The notes under the pieces: model-generated
The model's database searches: none
Told to the model about the DNA's origin: nothing
The model's input: only the letters and a program-made list of their open reading frames with translations
DNA from: Anaerolineales bacterium
GTDB taxonomy: Bacteria > Chloroflexota > Anaerolineae > 4572-78 > NAK82
Direction: 5' to 3'
Assembly (NCBI GenBank): GCA_024643945.1
Contig: JAHELX010000040.1
Coordinates: 1 to 19,739 of the forward strand
Length of the DNA stretch: 19,739 bases
In this document: piece after piece, positions 7,550-14,697 of the stretch
Layout of the letters: each line of letters starts with the position of its first letter
Position numbering within the stretch: the first letter of the stretch is position 1
Made by a program: the position numbers and the translations under genes

Positions 7550-7568
7550 TCCTGAGCTTGTCGAAGGA
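7550..7568. repeat. Short dispersed repeat (CCTGAGCTTGTCGAAGG type) that carries a ribosome site
   Basis: The 33-base gap before the next gene contains CCTGAGCTTGTCGAAGG (7551-7567) with TCCT and AGGA at its ends. From memory this word is repeated many times between genes in several environmental bacterial genomes, including Chloroflexota. Its right end supplies the AAGGAG (7564-7569) that serves as Shine-Dalgarno for the ATG at 7578. Only one copy is present here, so the repeat status is from background knowledge. Confidence 0.4.
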
Positions 7569-7577
7569 GAGACCACC

Positions 7578-8120
7578 ATGCGCCCGATGTTGGACGACCT
7601 TGAGCTACCCCAGGTGCAGGAAATCGCGACCCACGACCGGCGCGCGTTGGCCGAGCACAAGCCGCCGGGTATGGCCGGCAGCCTGCTACAGAACATGGGA
7701 CGGCGGCCGACCCGTCTCGTTTTGTGGGGGGTGGCCACCGGTCCAGAGGCGCTGGACTTCGTTGAGCAGTTGGACGGCAAGTACCGGGCTGGGGAGCCGG
7801 TTCCCTTCACCGCCGACATCGTGGCCGAGGCCGAGATCGAGGAGATGGTTATTGACAACCTGCAATGGCAGGAGTTGGCGGGCAAACCGGAGCGCTTCGC
7901 CTACGTGCTCACCCTGCGTGAGTACATCGAGCCCGTCGAGCCCGAAGACACTTCGTTTTTGGACACGGACATATTGGACGAGGCCCAAGACCTGATCGAC
8001 GATTTGGTGGACGGCCTCGATATTGGGCTGGACTTCGTCACAGGTTTGGAGCGGTTCGTCTCCCCGTTGGGTGATCTTCTCGCCCGACTCGTGGAGTTCA
8101 ACCGGCTAACAAAAAGGTAA
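7578..8120 (+). CDS. Baseplate/tube-junction protein (first copy of a duplicated domain)
   Basis: This 180-residue protein starts at an ATG with AAGGAG eight bases upstream. Residues 1-120 form a domain that recurs at the start of the protein encoded at 8650-11049. Shared words are RPMLDD(L/V)EL, RR-x-T, (A/V)(A/L)TGPE, AGKPERF and YxLTLRE(Y/F)I. Many short strands with a central helix (ALDFVEQLDGKYRAG) recall small baseplate proteins that join the tube to the hub (gp53/XkdP-like region, or the gpU/DNA-circulation-type fold), but no LysM motif is present. Residues 125-180 form acidic, then amphipathic helices (ILDEAQDLIDDLVDGLDIGL) that could bind a partner. The place between tube-side genes and hub genes fits a junction role. 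The precise family is uncertain. Confidence 0.55.
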   Translation: MRPMLDDLELPQVQEIATHDRRALAEHKPPGMAGSLLQNMGRRPTRLVLWGVATGPEALDFVEQLDGKYRAGEPVPFTADIVAEAEIEEMVIDNLQWQELAGKPERFAYVLTLREYIEPVEPEDTSFLDTDILDEAQDLIDDLVDGLDIGLDFVTGLERFVSPLGDLLARLVEFNRLTKR

Positions 8121-8170
8121 ACCGCATTGAGGGCGGGTAGCCAATCGAGTATTACTAAGGAGGACAGAAC

Positions 8171-8590
8171 ATGGCTGCACCAAACCTTTTCGAGGAACTC
8201 AAGACTGCCTTGAGCGAGTTTAAGGGATTCCTCGATGATAACGTCGGGACAATCAAGCCTGCCATTGCACCGCTCGATCAATTGACGGGCGGTCGCGTCA
8301 CCGAGTTGATTGATAAGCTGATCGACCTGCTGAACAAACTTAAGGCTGAGATTGACAAGCTCGATCCCACTGTTGTTCCTGGATTGGACAAGGTTACGAC
8401 ATTCACGCAAAGCGTCAAATCGCTGCTCGAGACATCGAAAAGTTTACTGCCGGATGAGGCTGATACCATTGATGATGTTATCGGGGTGGCCGACATCGTG
8501 ACCAGCTTGCCATCCATAGAGGAGCTAAAGACAGAGATTATGTCGTTGATTGACGCCATTATCACCCACCTGGTCAACCTGAAGTCGTAA
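8171..8590 (+). CDS. Small amphipathic helical protein, unknown function
   Basis: This 139-residue protein has a strong TAAGGAGG site before its ATG. It is almost wholly predicted helical with heptad-like spacing of Leu and Ile: LFEELKTALSEFKGFLDD, then VTELIDKLIDLLNKLKAEID, and a terminal helix IEELKTEIMSLIDAIITHLV. There is no signal peptide, and no hydrophobic run is long enough to be a clear membrane span. It is acidic and lies between the two genes that share the duplicated baseplate domain. Its base composition is more AT-rich than the neighbours. It could be a coiled-coil spacer, a chaperone for the next protein, or a small tape-like rod. I recognise no family. Confidence 0.55.
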   Translation: MAAPNLFEELKTALSEFKGFLDDNVGTIKPAIAPLDQLTGGRVTELIDKLIDLLNKLKAEIDKLDPTVVPGLDKVTTFTQSVKSLLETSKSLLPDEADTIDDVIGVADIVTSLPSIEELKTEIMSLIDAIITHLVNLKS

Positions 8591-8649
8591 CTAAGGCCAG
8601 GCGAGAGCACGCGTGCGCACTCAGGCAGCCAACTTGGCAAAGGAGACGT

Positions 8650-11049
8650 ATGGCCCGACCTATGCTCGACGACGTCGAGCTGCAGCAGGTACAGAAAATC
8701 GAAGTCGACGAGGACCAGGTGCTCATCCAGCACGGCGTACCGGCCCTGGAGGGCGACTTTCTGCAGAGGCTAAACCGGCGAGCGACGCAGGTCACCCTCA
8801 CCGGGGTGCTGACCGGGCCCGAGGTGGGCGAAGGGTTGAAAACCCTGCGCGAAAAATTCCGGGCCGCCGAGCCGGTGCCCTTCGTGGCCGACATGACCAC
8901 CGCCACCCAGGTGGACCAGGTGCTCATCGAAGAGATGGGTGTGCGCGAGCTGGCCGGCAAGCCGGAGCGCTTCGAGTACGCCCTGACCCTGCGCGAGTTC
9001 ATCGTCCCGCCGGAGGTGATCACCGAGGAGCCACCGGAGCCTGACGTGCCCGAGCCGCCGGACGATGACATCGACCAGAACGTCGGCACCCTGATCGGCG
9101 AGGTCATCGTCGAAGGGCAGCCGAGTTTTGATTTCAGCCGGGTCACGGTCACCGTTCAGGGCACCACCCAGGACGGCGAAGACCTGTCACGCACCTTAAC
9201 AAGTCGAGAAGGCAATATCTGGACAGAAGAAGGTATCCCGGCCAGCCGGGGCGAGTATACGGTAGCGGCCGTCGTGACCGGTCCACCAGCGATGTCTGGT
9301 TCGGCCAGAACGGCCGTTCGTGCCGGTCAGACAGCCAAGGTAACGATCACACTGCGCACTGGCGTCAATATCGCCACAGCGTTTATCGTCCACTTCTGGT
9401 TTGACAATGCTTTTATCGAGCCCTGTATGCGGTCGGTCATGCGGGAAGTAGCTGCCTATGCTCAATCCCATCCCGACGAAAAGCTACTGATCGTAGGACA
9501 TACAGATAAGGTTGGCCCTCCCAATTACAACCAGCCACTGTCAGAGCGGCGTGCTCGTAGCGCCTATGCTTACTTGACCTACGGTCGTGACCCGGCGGCG
9601 GCTGCGGTCGAGTGGGATCAGTTACGCCGGAAACGAACCACAAGGCGTAGCATCAATGACACCTGGGGCGCTCGTGAATATCAATACATTCTGCAAGACC
9701 TGGGTTACTACCCGCACAACATCACCGAAGAGCATGACGACGAGACAGATGCAGCCGTACGGCAATTTCAAGGGGACAAGGGGCTAGCTGTAGATGGGAA
9801 AGTCGGCGATCATACCTGGTTAGCGCTCATCAACGCTTATCTCGGACAGGATTCGTTCGCCATCCCCGAAAGCCAATTTTTGCCCAATGCCAGAGATGGC
9901 TGCGATGGCGGTATCCTCAAGTGGTTGGGATGTGGAGAAGAAGACCCCGTTGATACCAGGGGAACTGCCTGGCGACCCAACCGCTGCACAGAATTCCTCT
10001 TCGTTAAGGATGACACGTTACCTTGTAACGTTCCTGAGCCAAAAACCTTTGATTTGCCGCCACTAGACGGCGCTGGGCCAACCTGGTGCCTGGACGGAGG
10101 AGGTGACGGCCGCTGCTGTTTTGTTACCCCAGCTAAAGAGAATGTATGCCCACAAGAAGGTGAAAAGTGGTGCCGGCAACCGGTTGATCCCAGGAAAATC
10201 AGGGTGAGTGGTTCAGTCAAATTTGAAGATGGAACCCCACTGGCGAACGCTGGATATATCCTGATTGCGCCAGATGGCGAATATTTGCACAAGGATGGTG
10301 AGGGCAACCCAGACCTGGGGGAAGTCCCGAGTGGAGAGAAGCGAGGACGCCCCAATCCCATCCATAATCGTACGGACGACGAGGGTCTATTTAGTTTTCC
10401 TAAAGAGACACCTGTTGGGGTATATGTCCTAGAACTCGTAGGGCGGTTTGTGGCTCGGCTGGAAGGCGAGCCGCCCGAGGCAGCCAAGGGCAACGTCGTC
10501 TGCAAGCGGCTGGATGGTGCGTCAGATTTTGATGTGATTGTTTCTCCTGGAGAGGAAGGTGACCCGAGGCGCAAGTTACGTGTCACAATCCACGATCATT
10601 TCGGAGGGATGCGTAGGCAAACCCAAGTGGAGGTACGTTTCAATGACGGCGGCGTTGTCTCAGCCATAACCGATGACGAGGGCGAATTTACTATCGATAT
10701 GAACGTACCATACGAAACTGCAAAAATCTATTATCAGGTCAGTGATGAGGATCCAAGCGATGTTGTCTATTATGCCGACTTCTTCATCGATGTGAAGGAC
10801 ATTAACACTGAAGAGGGGATACGCCGCCGACTCCATAATCTCGGGTATCTGGTTGACGACGATTTACCTGGTGCATTGACAGCATTTCAGGCCACATACG
10901 GACTTGACACAACAGGCGAAGTCGATGACGAGACGCGTGATAAACTGGTTGCCGTACACGACGGTGATGATCCGCTCTTACCCGAGTTGGACTTCACTGA
11001 AGAACCACTTAGCCCAAATGACCTGACCGAAGAAGGGCCGCCTATTTAA
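8650..11049 (+). CDS. Modular baseplate-anchored OmpA/peptidoglycan-binding fusion protein
   Basis: This 799-residue protein starts at an ATG with AAGGAG five bases upstream. Residues 1-120 repeat the baseplate-type domain of the 7578-8120 protein. An acidic Pro linker follows (122-140). Residues 145-236 form an Ig/carboxypeptidase-regulatory-like beta domain. Residues 243-312 are an OmpA-like peptidoglycan-binding domain (KLLIVGHTDKVGPPNYNQPL, then SERRARSAYAYL). Residues 341-398 are a PG_binding_1 domain (YQYILQDLGYY, then AVRQFQGDKGLAVDGKVG). Residues 418-508 hold nine cysteines, with an NRCTEFLFVKDDTLPC segment. A second Ig-like region lies at about 516-635 and a third at about 643-715. 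A second PG_binding_1 domain lies at 721-769 (RRRLHNLGYL, then LDTTGEVDDET). No signal peptide precedes it, so it is probably carried by the particle rather than exported. Composition becomes AT-richer after about 9190. Its likely job is wall recognition, tethering or delivery. Confidence 0.82.
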   Translation: MARPMLDDVELQQVQKIEVDEDQVLIQHGVPALEGDFLQRLNRRATQVTLTGVLTGPEVGEGLKTLREKFRAAEPVPFVADMTTATQVDQVLIEEMGVRELAGKPERFEYALTLREFIVPPEVITEEPPEPDVPEPPDDDIDQNVGTLIGEVIVEGQPSFDFSRVTVTVQGTTQDGEDLSRTLTSREGNIWTEEGIPASRGEYTVAAVVTGPPAMSGSARTAVRAGQTAKVTITLRTGVNIATAFIVHFWFDNAFIEPCMRSVMREVAAYAQSHPDEKLLIVGHTDKVGPPNYNQPLSERRARSAYAYLTYGRDPAAAAVEWDQLRRKRTTRRSINDTWGAREYQYILQDLGYYPHNITEEHDDETDAAVRQFQGDKGLAVDGKVGDHTWLALINAYLGQDSFAIPESQFLPNARDGCDGGILKWLGCGEEDPVDTRGTAWRPNRCTEFLFVKDDTLPCNVPEPKTFDLPPLDGAGPTWCLDGGGDGRCCFVTPAKENVCPQEGEKWCRQPVDPRKIRVSGSVKFEDGTPLANAGYILIAPDGEYLHKDGEGNPDLGEVPSGEKRGRPNPIHNRTDDEGLFSFPKETPVGVYVLELVGRFVARLEGEPPEAAKGNVVCKRLDGASDFDVIVSPGEEGDPRRKLRVTIHDHFGGMRRQTQVEVRFNDGGVVSAITDDEGEFTIDMNVPYETAKIYYQVSDEDPSDVVYYADFFIDVKDINTEEGIRRRLHNLGYLVDDDLPGALTAFQATYGLDTTGEVDDETRDKLVAVHDGDDPLLPELDFTEEPLSPNDLTEEGPPI

Positions 11050-11069
11050 CCTAGGAGAGTTGAGAATCT

Positions 11070-12452
11070 ATGCCTAATGTAAAGCTCAGACCCGGGCAAC
11101 AGAAGCGCTATTTTTTAGGGATTGACGTAACTAAGGCAATCGATACAGTCGTCTGGGGCCATTTGTGGAACGAAAAGTTCCTGTGGCGTAATTTGCTCTG
11201 GGAGTTAGATAGGGATCCCAGTGATCGCAACCGACGGATCGACAACGCCCATCCCAAAGTTCCTCTCGCGCGGCTTGGGCGTCCCTACAGAGGTAGAACC
11301 TTGCACGATACATGCGTACTTCCAGAGGGTGTCGATGCGAAAGGAACTGACAAGTTATGGGCCGGAAGCGACAAGCACGCGAACAGGTCCGATATTATAG
11401 CGGCGTGCGAGTTTACCGAGACATTCGTCCTCAGCCCTGGTGCCGAAAAAGATTCATCATCATTGAATGACACAGGGAGCGGAGTCGTCGCCGACATCGT
11501 CTACATTAGTTCACACGGGGCGTCCGATGGGGCTATGTCTGGTGACGTCTTTTTTGCTTGGATATTTGACCCTGCGAAATTGGCTAGTAAAGGCGCACAA
11601 TTCTCTGGCCCGGGGTGGCTGCTACTTTCAAACTGCAATACGTTAAAGCCAGAGACCCACGGCGATTGGTTAAATCTCATGACCGGGTTGATCCCGCTGC
11701 GTGGCATCGTGGGATTTCAGGCCTTGTGCCCGCTTGCTCTGAGCTCAGCGCACGTTTTTGCAAGCTTTATCGATCGACTGGCTCGGGGAAAGACGTTTAT
11801 TAAAGCCTGGGAAGGTGCGCTCAAGGCACGTGGTATCGAAGAACGCTGGATCGTCCTGTGTCACGAGAATGCGGTCGATGACACAATCCCTAAGTGGAAC
11901 GCAAATCGATTAACAACCATTCCACCTACTTCGAAAGTCTTGATGTTCAACAAGGATAATCGTGCAGGTCTCGAAATTACGCCCCCCACCGATCCGTTTG
12001 AGGCATTCTGGTCCAAAGGTACCACACGCATTACTGCACCGAACCGCTCTAACGCCGCGAACAGACTCAAGGCGGGAGACGCCGCAAGTATTACTGTCAA
12101 ACCGCCAGCGTCGGTAGGCAGCTTCACAGATGGAACTGGGATCAAAATCACGCTTGTCTACATTCGTGCAAATTACCCAAAGGCGCATATCGATGTCAAC
12201 AGGATGTTTACTGTCACGGGCCAATCAGGAGCTTCAGCTCCAACAACAGCAGACCTTAATCCAGAGAGCCCTGGTCACCATGACAGTTGGATATTAGCCG
12301 TGACGGGCTCTCCGTTAGAAGTAAAATTGGATCTGCGTTGCGATGATCTGAGCATGCTACCTTTCAGCAACTATTCACTTTGGTTACGGGTTGATATCTC
12401 AACAATGAGACATGACTTCATCCGTAATGGTTCCATTGTGGTGGAAAAATGA
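11070..12452 (+). CDS. Caspase-fold (His/Cys dyad) peptidase-like protein, candidate CIS effector
   Basis: This 460-residue protein has no signal peptide. A hydrophobic strand ending in a His-Gly turn (VADIVYISSHGAS, His149) is followed 40 residues later by a strand ending in a small-residue-Cys motif (GWLLLSNCNTL, Cys189). After these come LRGIVGFQALC and a long helix with AHVFASFIDRLARGKTFIKA. This is the order of the caspase/gingipain/CHAT clan CD fold, closest in feel to the DUF6345 type. Residues 1-110 and the C-terminal 270-460 (beta-rich) are unassigned and may control access or bind substrate. A ribosome site AGGAG lies 12 bases before the ATG. The stop overlaps the hub gene start (ATGA), so it is translated with the structural genes. 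Composition is AT-rich compared with the hub gene. Activity is inferred from motifs. Its target is unknown. Confidence 0.72.
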   Translation: MPNVKLRPGQQKRYFLGIDVTKAIDTVVWGHLWNEKFLWRNLLWELDRDPSDRNRRIDNAHPKVPLARLGRPYRGRTLHDTCVLPEGVDAKGTDKLWAGSDKHANRSDIIAACEFTETFVLSPGAEKDSSSLNDTGSGVVADIVYISSHGASDGAMSGDVFFAWIFDPAKLASKGAQFSGPGWLLLSNCNTLKPETHGDWLNLMTGLIPLRGIVGFQALCPLALSSAHVFASFIDRLARGKTFIKAWEGALKARGIEERWIVLCHENAVDDTIPKWNANRLTTIPPTSKVLMFNKDNRAGLEITPPTDPFEAFWSKGTTRITAPNRSNAANRLKAGDAASITVKPPASVGSFTDGTGIKITLVYIRANYPKAHIDVNRMFTVTGQSGASAPTTADLNPESPGHHDSWILAVTGSPLEVKLDLRCDDLSMLPFSNYSLWLRVDISTMRHDFIRNGSIVVEK

Positions 12453-13450
12453 TGCTGAATCCCGCCTATAAGCTCACCATTGGCGACAAGCTCGTCGATA
12501 CAACCGACGAGCCACTGGCCAGCACTGTGGTGGACCTGATCGTTGCACTAGATATGGACGCCCCGGCTGACAGCTTCACCCTGGTACTCGGCCAGGTCAA
12601 TGGGCTCAAGCCAGCCCGTGACGACGAAGCGACCATCGAACTCGGCTATGCCGACAACGGTGACCTGTCCCAGGTGATAGCCGGGACAGTGGTGGTGGTT
12701 GAGCCGGGCCTGACGACGTCGCGCGTGGTGGGACACAGTGCCGCCGCGACGCTGCTGCGCACCTTTGTCGAGCAAACGTACGAGAGCAAGACGGCTGGCG
12801 CCATCGTTCGTGCCCTGGCCGACCAGGCCGGTGTGGATGTAGCCACGGCCGAAGAAGGTATCACCTTCCCGGCCTACGTAGTCGATGGCCGGCGCAGCGT
12901 CTACCACCACATGCGGGATCTGGCCGACCTCTGTGGCTTCGACCTATACATCAACGCCGACGGCGAGCTGGTGTTTGAGAAGTTCATCAGCGGGAATACA
13001 ATCCATGTCTTCGAGTATGCCAAGCACATCGTCGAGTTGGACGTGCAACAAGTCCCCCTACAGGCGGAGTTGGTGGAGGCCTGGGGCGAAAGCCCCGGCA
13101 GTGGCCGCGGTGAGGAATCTTGGGCCTGGTTGACCAAAGATTTCAGCAGCTCAAAGGGCACTGCTGGCTCGGGCGACCCTAAGCTGCTGCTGGAACGGCC
13201 AGCGCTGCGCACCACTGAGGCCGCCCGCGCCGCGGCCGAGGCAGCCCACACCCGTATCCAGCGGCGCGCGATCCGCGGGCGCCTCCTGGTTACCGGCCAG
13301 CCCGAGATCAAGTTGGGCGACGCCATCCGCCTGCGCGATGTGCCTGAGACCGCCATGAACCGGACATTCCAGGTGCGAAGCGTTACGCACCGTATCACCA
13401 AGATAGGCGGTTTCACGACAATGGTCGGCTTTCGGGCCATCGAGACGTGA
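12449..13450 (+). CDS. Baseplate hub protein (phage gpD / VgrG N-terminal-like)
   Basis: This 333-residue protein begins MMLNPAYKLTIGDK, so the start may be 12449 or 12452. The 12449 ATG overlaps the upstream stop. Features typical of P2 gpD, T4 gp27 and the VgrG N-terminal part are present: an early beta barrel (VVDLIVALDMDAPADSFTLV), an AGTVVVVEPGLTTSRVVGHS barrel edge, the insertion with YESKTAGAIVRALADQAGV, then YHHMRDLADLCGFDLYINAD. A C-terminal barrel ends with KLGDAIRLRDV-like strands. Trimers of this protein form the central hub that links the tube to the spike. It contains no lysozyme or spike domain; those functions are separate or absent. High GC returns here after the AT-richer cassette. 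Confidence 0.85.
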   Translation: MMLNPAYKLTIGDKLVDTTDEPLASTVVDLIVALDMDAPADSFTLVLGQVNGLKPARDDEATIELGYADNGDLSQVIAGTVVVVEPGLTTSRVVGHSAAATLLRTFVEQTYESKTAGAIVRALADQAGVDVATAEEGITFPAYVVDGRRSVYHHMRDLADLCGFDLYINADGELVFEKFISGNTIHVFEYAKHIVELDVQQVPLQAELVEAWGESPGSGRGEESWAWLTKDFSSSKGTAGSGDPKLLLERPALRTTEAARAAAEAAHTRIQRRAIRGRLLVTGQPEIKLGDAIRLRDVPETAMNRTFQVRSVTHRITKIGGFTTMVGFRAIET

Positions 13451-13455
13451 AACAT

Positions 13456-13513
13456 GAAGCGTGAAGCGCGGAGCGTAAAGTCACGCAACACGCAATACGC
13501 AGTACGCAATACG
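13456..13513. repeat. Short tandem repeats with a 7-base period
   Basis: The gap between hub and spike genes holds two runs of 7-base units. The first is GAAGCGT, GAAGCGC, GGAGCGT (13456-13476). After six bases comes ACGCAAC, ACGCAAT, ACGCAGT, ACGCAAT, ACG (13483-13513). From memory, very similar ACGCAATACGCA-type stretches are scattered between genes in Chloroflexota and some other environmental genomes. It contains no gene. It may lower translation coupling between hub and spike, or simply be a dispersed non-coding insertion. Confidence 0.7.
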
Positions 13514-13521
13514 TTAAGAGC

Positions 13522-14334
13522 GTGATAAACGTGAGTACGATTGTCAACACCATTCAAGAGATCATCCGGCACGAACTGCGCGCCATGCGCGTGGCCGAGT
13601 TGGGCCTGGTGGAGGCTGTCTATCCCCACAGCGACAACGGGGACAACGACAACTACGGCTGCGACGTGCGCCTCAAGAACAGCGGCCTGCTGCTCAAGCG
13701 GGTGCCCATCGCCACCGGCCACATCGGCACGGCCGCCATTCCCAACGCGGGTGACCTGGTGCTGTTGGCCTTTGACAAGGGCGACGTCAACCAGCCCATC
13801 CTCATCGGCCGCTTGTACAACGACGAGGACCGCCCGCCGCTGAACAACCCGGACGAGGTCATCTTCCGCCTGCCGCTGGCCGAGGCGGATGACAAGACGA
13901 TCAAGGCGGCCATTCGCAACATCGAAGCGAACTCACCGCCGCGGGAGATCCTGGTCGAGATGCCGCCCAAGATCACGGTGCGTATCACCGACGGGGCCGT
14001 GCGGGCCACCGCAGGCAAGACCGAGATGAAACTCGATCAGCCGGATGGCAGCGGCGGTACAGTCACCGTCCTCGCCGGCCGGACGAAGATCACCATGAAT
14101 CAGGACGGCGACGTGACGGTCGAAGCGGCCGGGGCGATGACCCTCAAGGCGACCCGCGACCTGACCATCGAAGGCATGAACGTTAAGATTAAAGGCCAGA
14201 TGAAGACCAACATCGAGGCCGGCACCCAGGCTACGCTGAAGGCCAATATGGGCGCTACCGTCAACGGCGGGCTGTCGAGCACTGTCCAGGGGACCACGGT
14301 CAGCATCAAGGGGATTACTTCGTTTTCACCGTAA
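13522..14334 (+). CDS. Baseplate spike protein (gpV/gp5-like: OB fold plus beta-helix)
   Basis: This 270-residue protein starts at GTG. Both 13522 and 13531 are possible: AAGAG at 13515-13519 fits the second GTG better, while the first gives only three more residues. After an N-terminal helix (TIVNTIQEIIRHELRAMRV) come OB-fold strands (LGLVEAVYPHSDNGDNDNYG, then VPIATGHIGTAAIPNAGDLV and VLLAFDKGDVNQPILIGRLY), the usual gpV/gp5 pattern. A linker leads to repeating short strands (TVLAGRTKITMNQDGDVTVE, then MTLKATRDLTIEGMNVKIKG) that should wind into a trimeric beta-helix needle ending TTVSIKGITSFSP. It sits on the hub and carries the PAAR tip. No lysozyme domain lies between OB fold and needle, unlike T4 gp5. 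Confidence 0.88.
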   Translation: MINVSTIVNTIQEIIRHELRAMRVAELGLVEAVYPHSDNGDNDNYGCDVRLKNSGLLLKRVPIATGHIGTAAIPNAGDLVLLAFDKGDVNQPILIGRLYNDEDRPPLNNPDEVIFRLPLAEADDKTIKAAIRNIEANSPPREILVEMPPKITVRITDGAVRATAGKTEMKLDQPDGSGGTVTVLAGRTKITMNQDGDVTVEAAGAMTLKATRDLTIEGMNVKIKGQMKTNIEAGTQATLKANMGATVNGGLSSTVQGTTVSIKGITSFSP

Positions 14335-14345
14335 GGAGAGATGGG

Positions 14346-14678
14346 ATGCCAGGTCCACCTGTCACCATGGGTTGCTCGGTTGTCATTACCCCCGGCGCAT
14401 CGGGGCCGCCTGATATGGGCACCATCATCGCTACCTTTCCGCCGATCATCACCGGCGGGGGGATGCCCTTGGCGACGACTGGTTCGCTGTGTATGATGAT
14501 CAATTCGGTCTGGGGCTTTCCCTATCCGCTGGTCATTGGGCCGCTGGCCAGCAGTGGCGTACGGGTGGGCGGCCGGGCGCTGGTGCGTGTCGGCGACCGC
14601 ATCCCCACCCCGCCGGGCATCCTGACCGTACTGGGGCCGCCAGCAGCACCCTTTATCAACGACCAATGGCCGCCGTGA
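14346..14678 (+). CDS. PAAR-like spike tip protein
   Basis: This 110-residue, Gly- and Pro-rich protein starts at an ATG, 11 bases after the spike gene, with AAGGAG nearby. The short repeated loops (PPVTMGCSVVITPGASGPP, then PPIITGGGMPLATTGSLCMM and SGVRVGGRALVRVGDRIPTP) resemble PAAR-like caps, which form a small cone on the blunt end of the beta-helix spike. Cys at 10 and 49 may be metal ligands, although the usual histidines are not obvious. The gene order spike, then PAAR, then gp25 supports the call. The tip initiates membrane puncture. There is no fused effector domain. Confidence 0.78.
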   Translation: MPGPPVTMGCSVVITPGASGPPDMGTIIATFPPIITGGGMPLATTGSLCMMINSVWGFPYPLVIGPLASSGVRVGGRALVRVGDRIPTPPGILTVLGPPAAPFINDQWPP

Positions 14679-14697
14679 TCTGGACAAGGAGACGGCA

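Noticed and set aside
8613..9044. Plus-strand open frame of 143 codons overlapping the start of the fusion gene
   Set aside because: It is Arg/Gly/Ala-rich and alternates frame with the well-supported baseplate-type domain. It has no ribosome site of its own.
12901..13722. Minus-strand open frame of 273 codons
   Set aside because: It covers hub and spike genes and reads through the 7-base tandem repeat, giving typical low-complexity translation. Not a gene.
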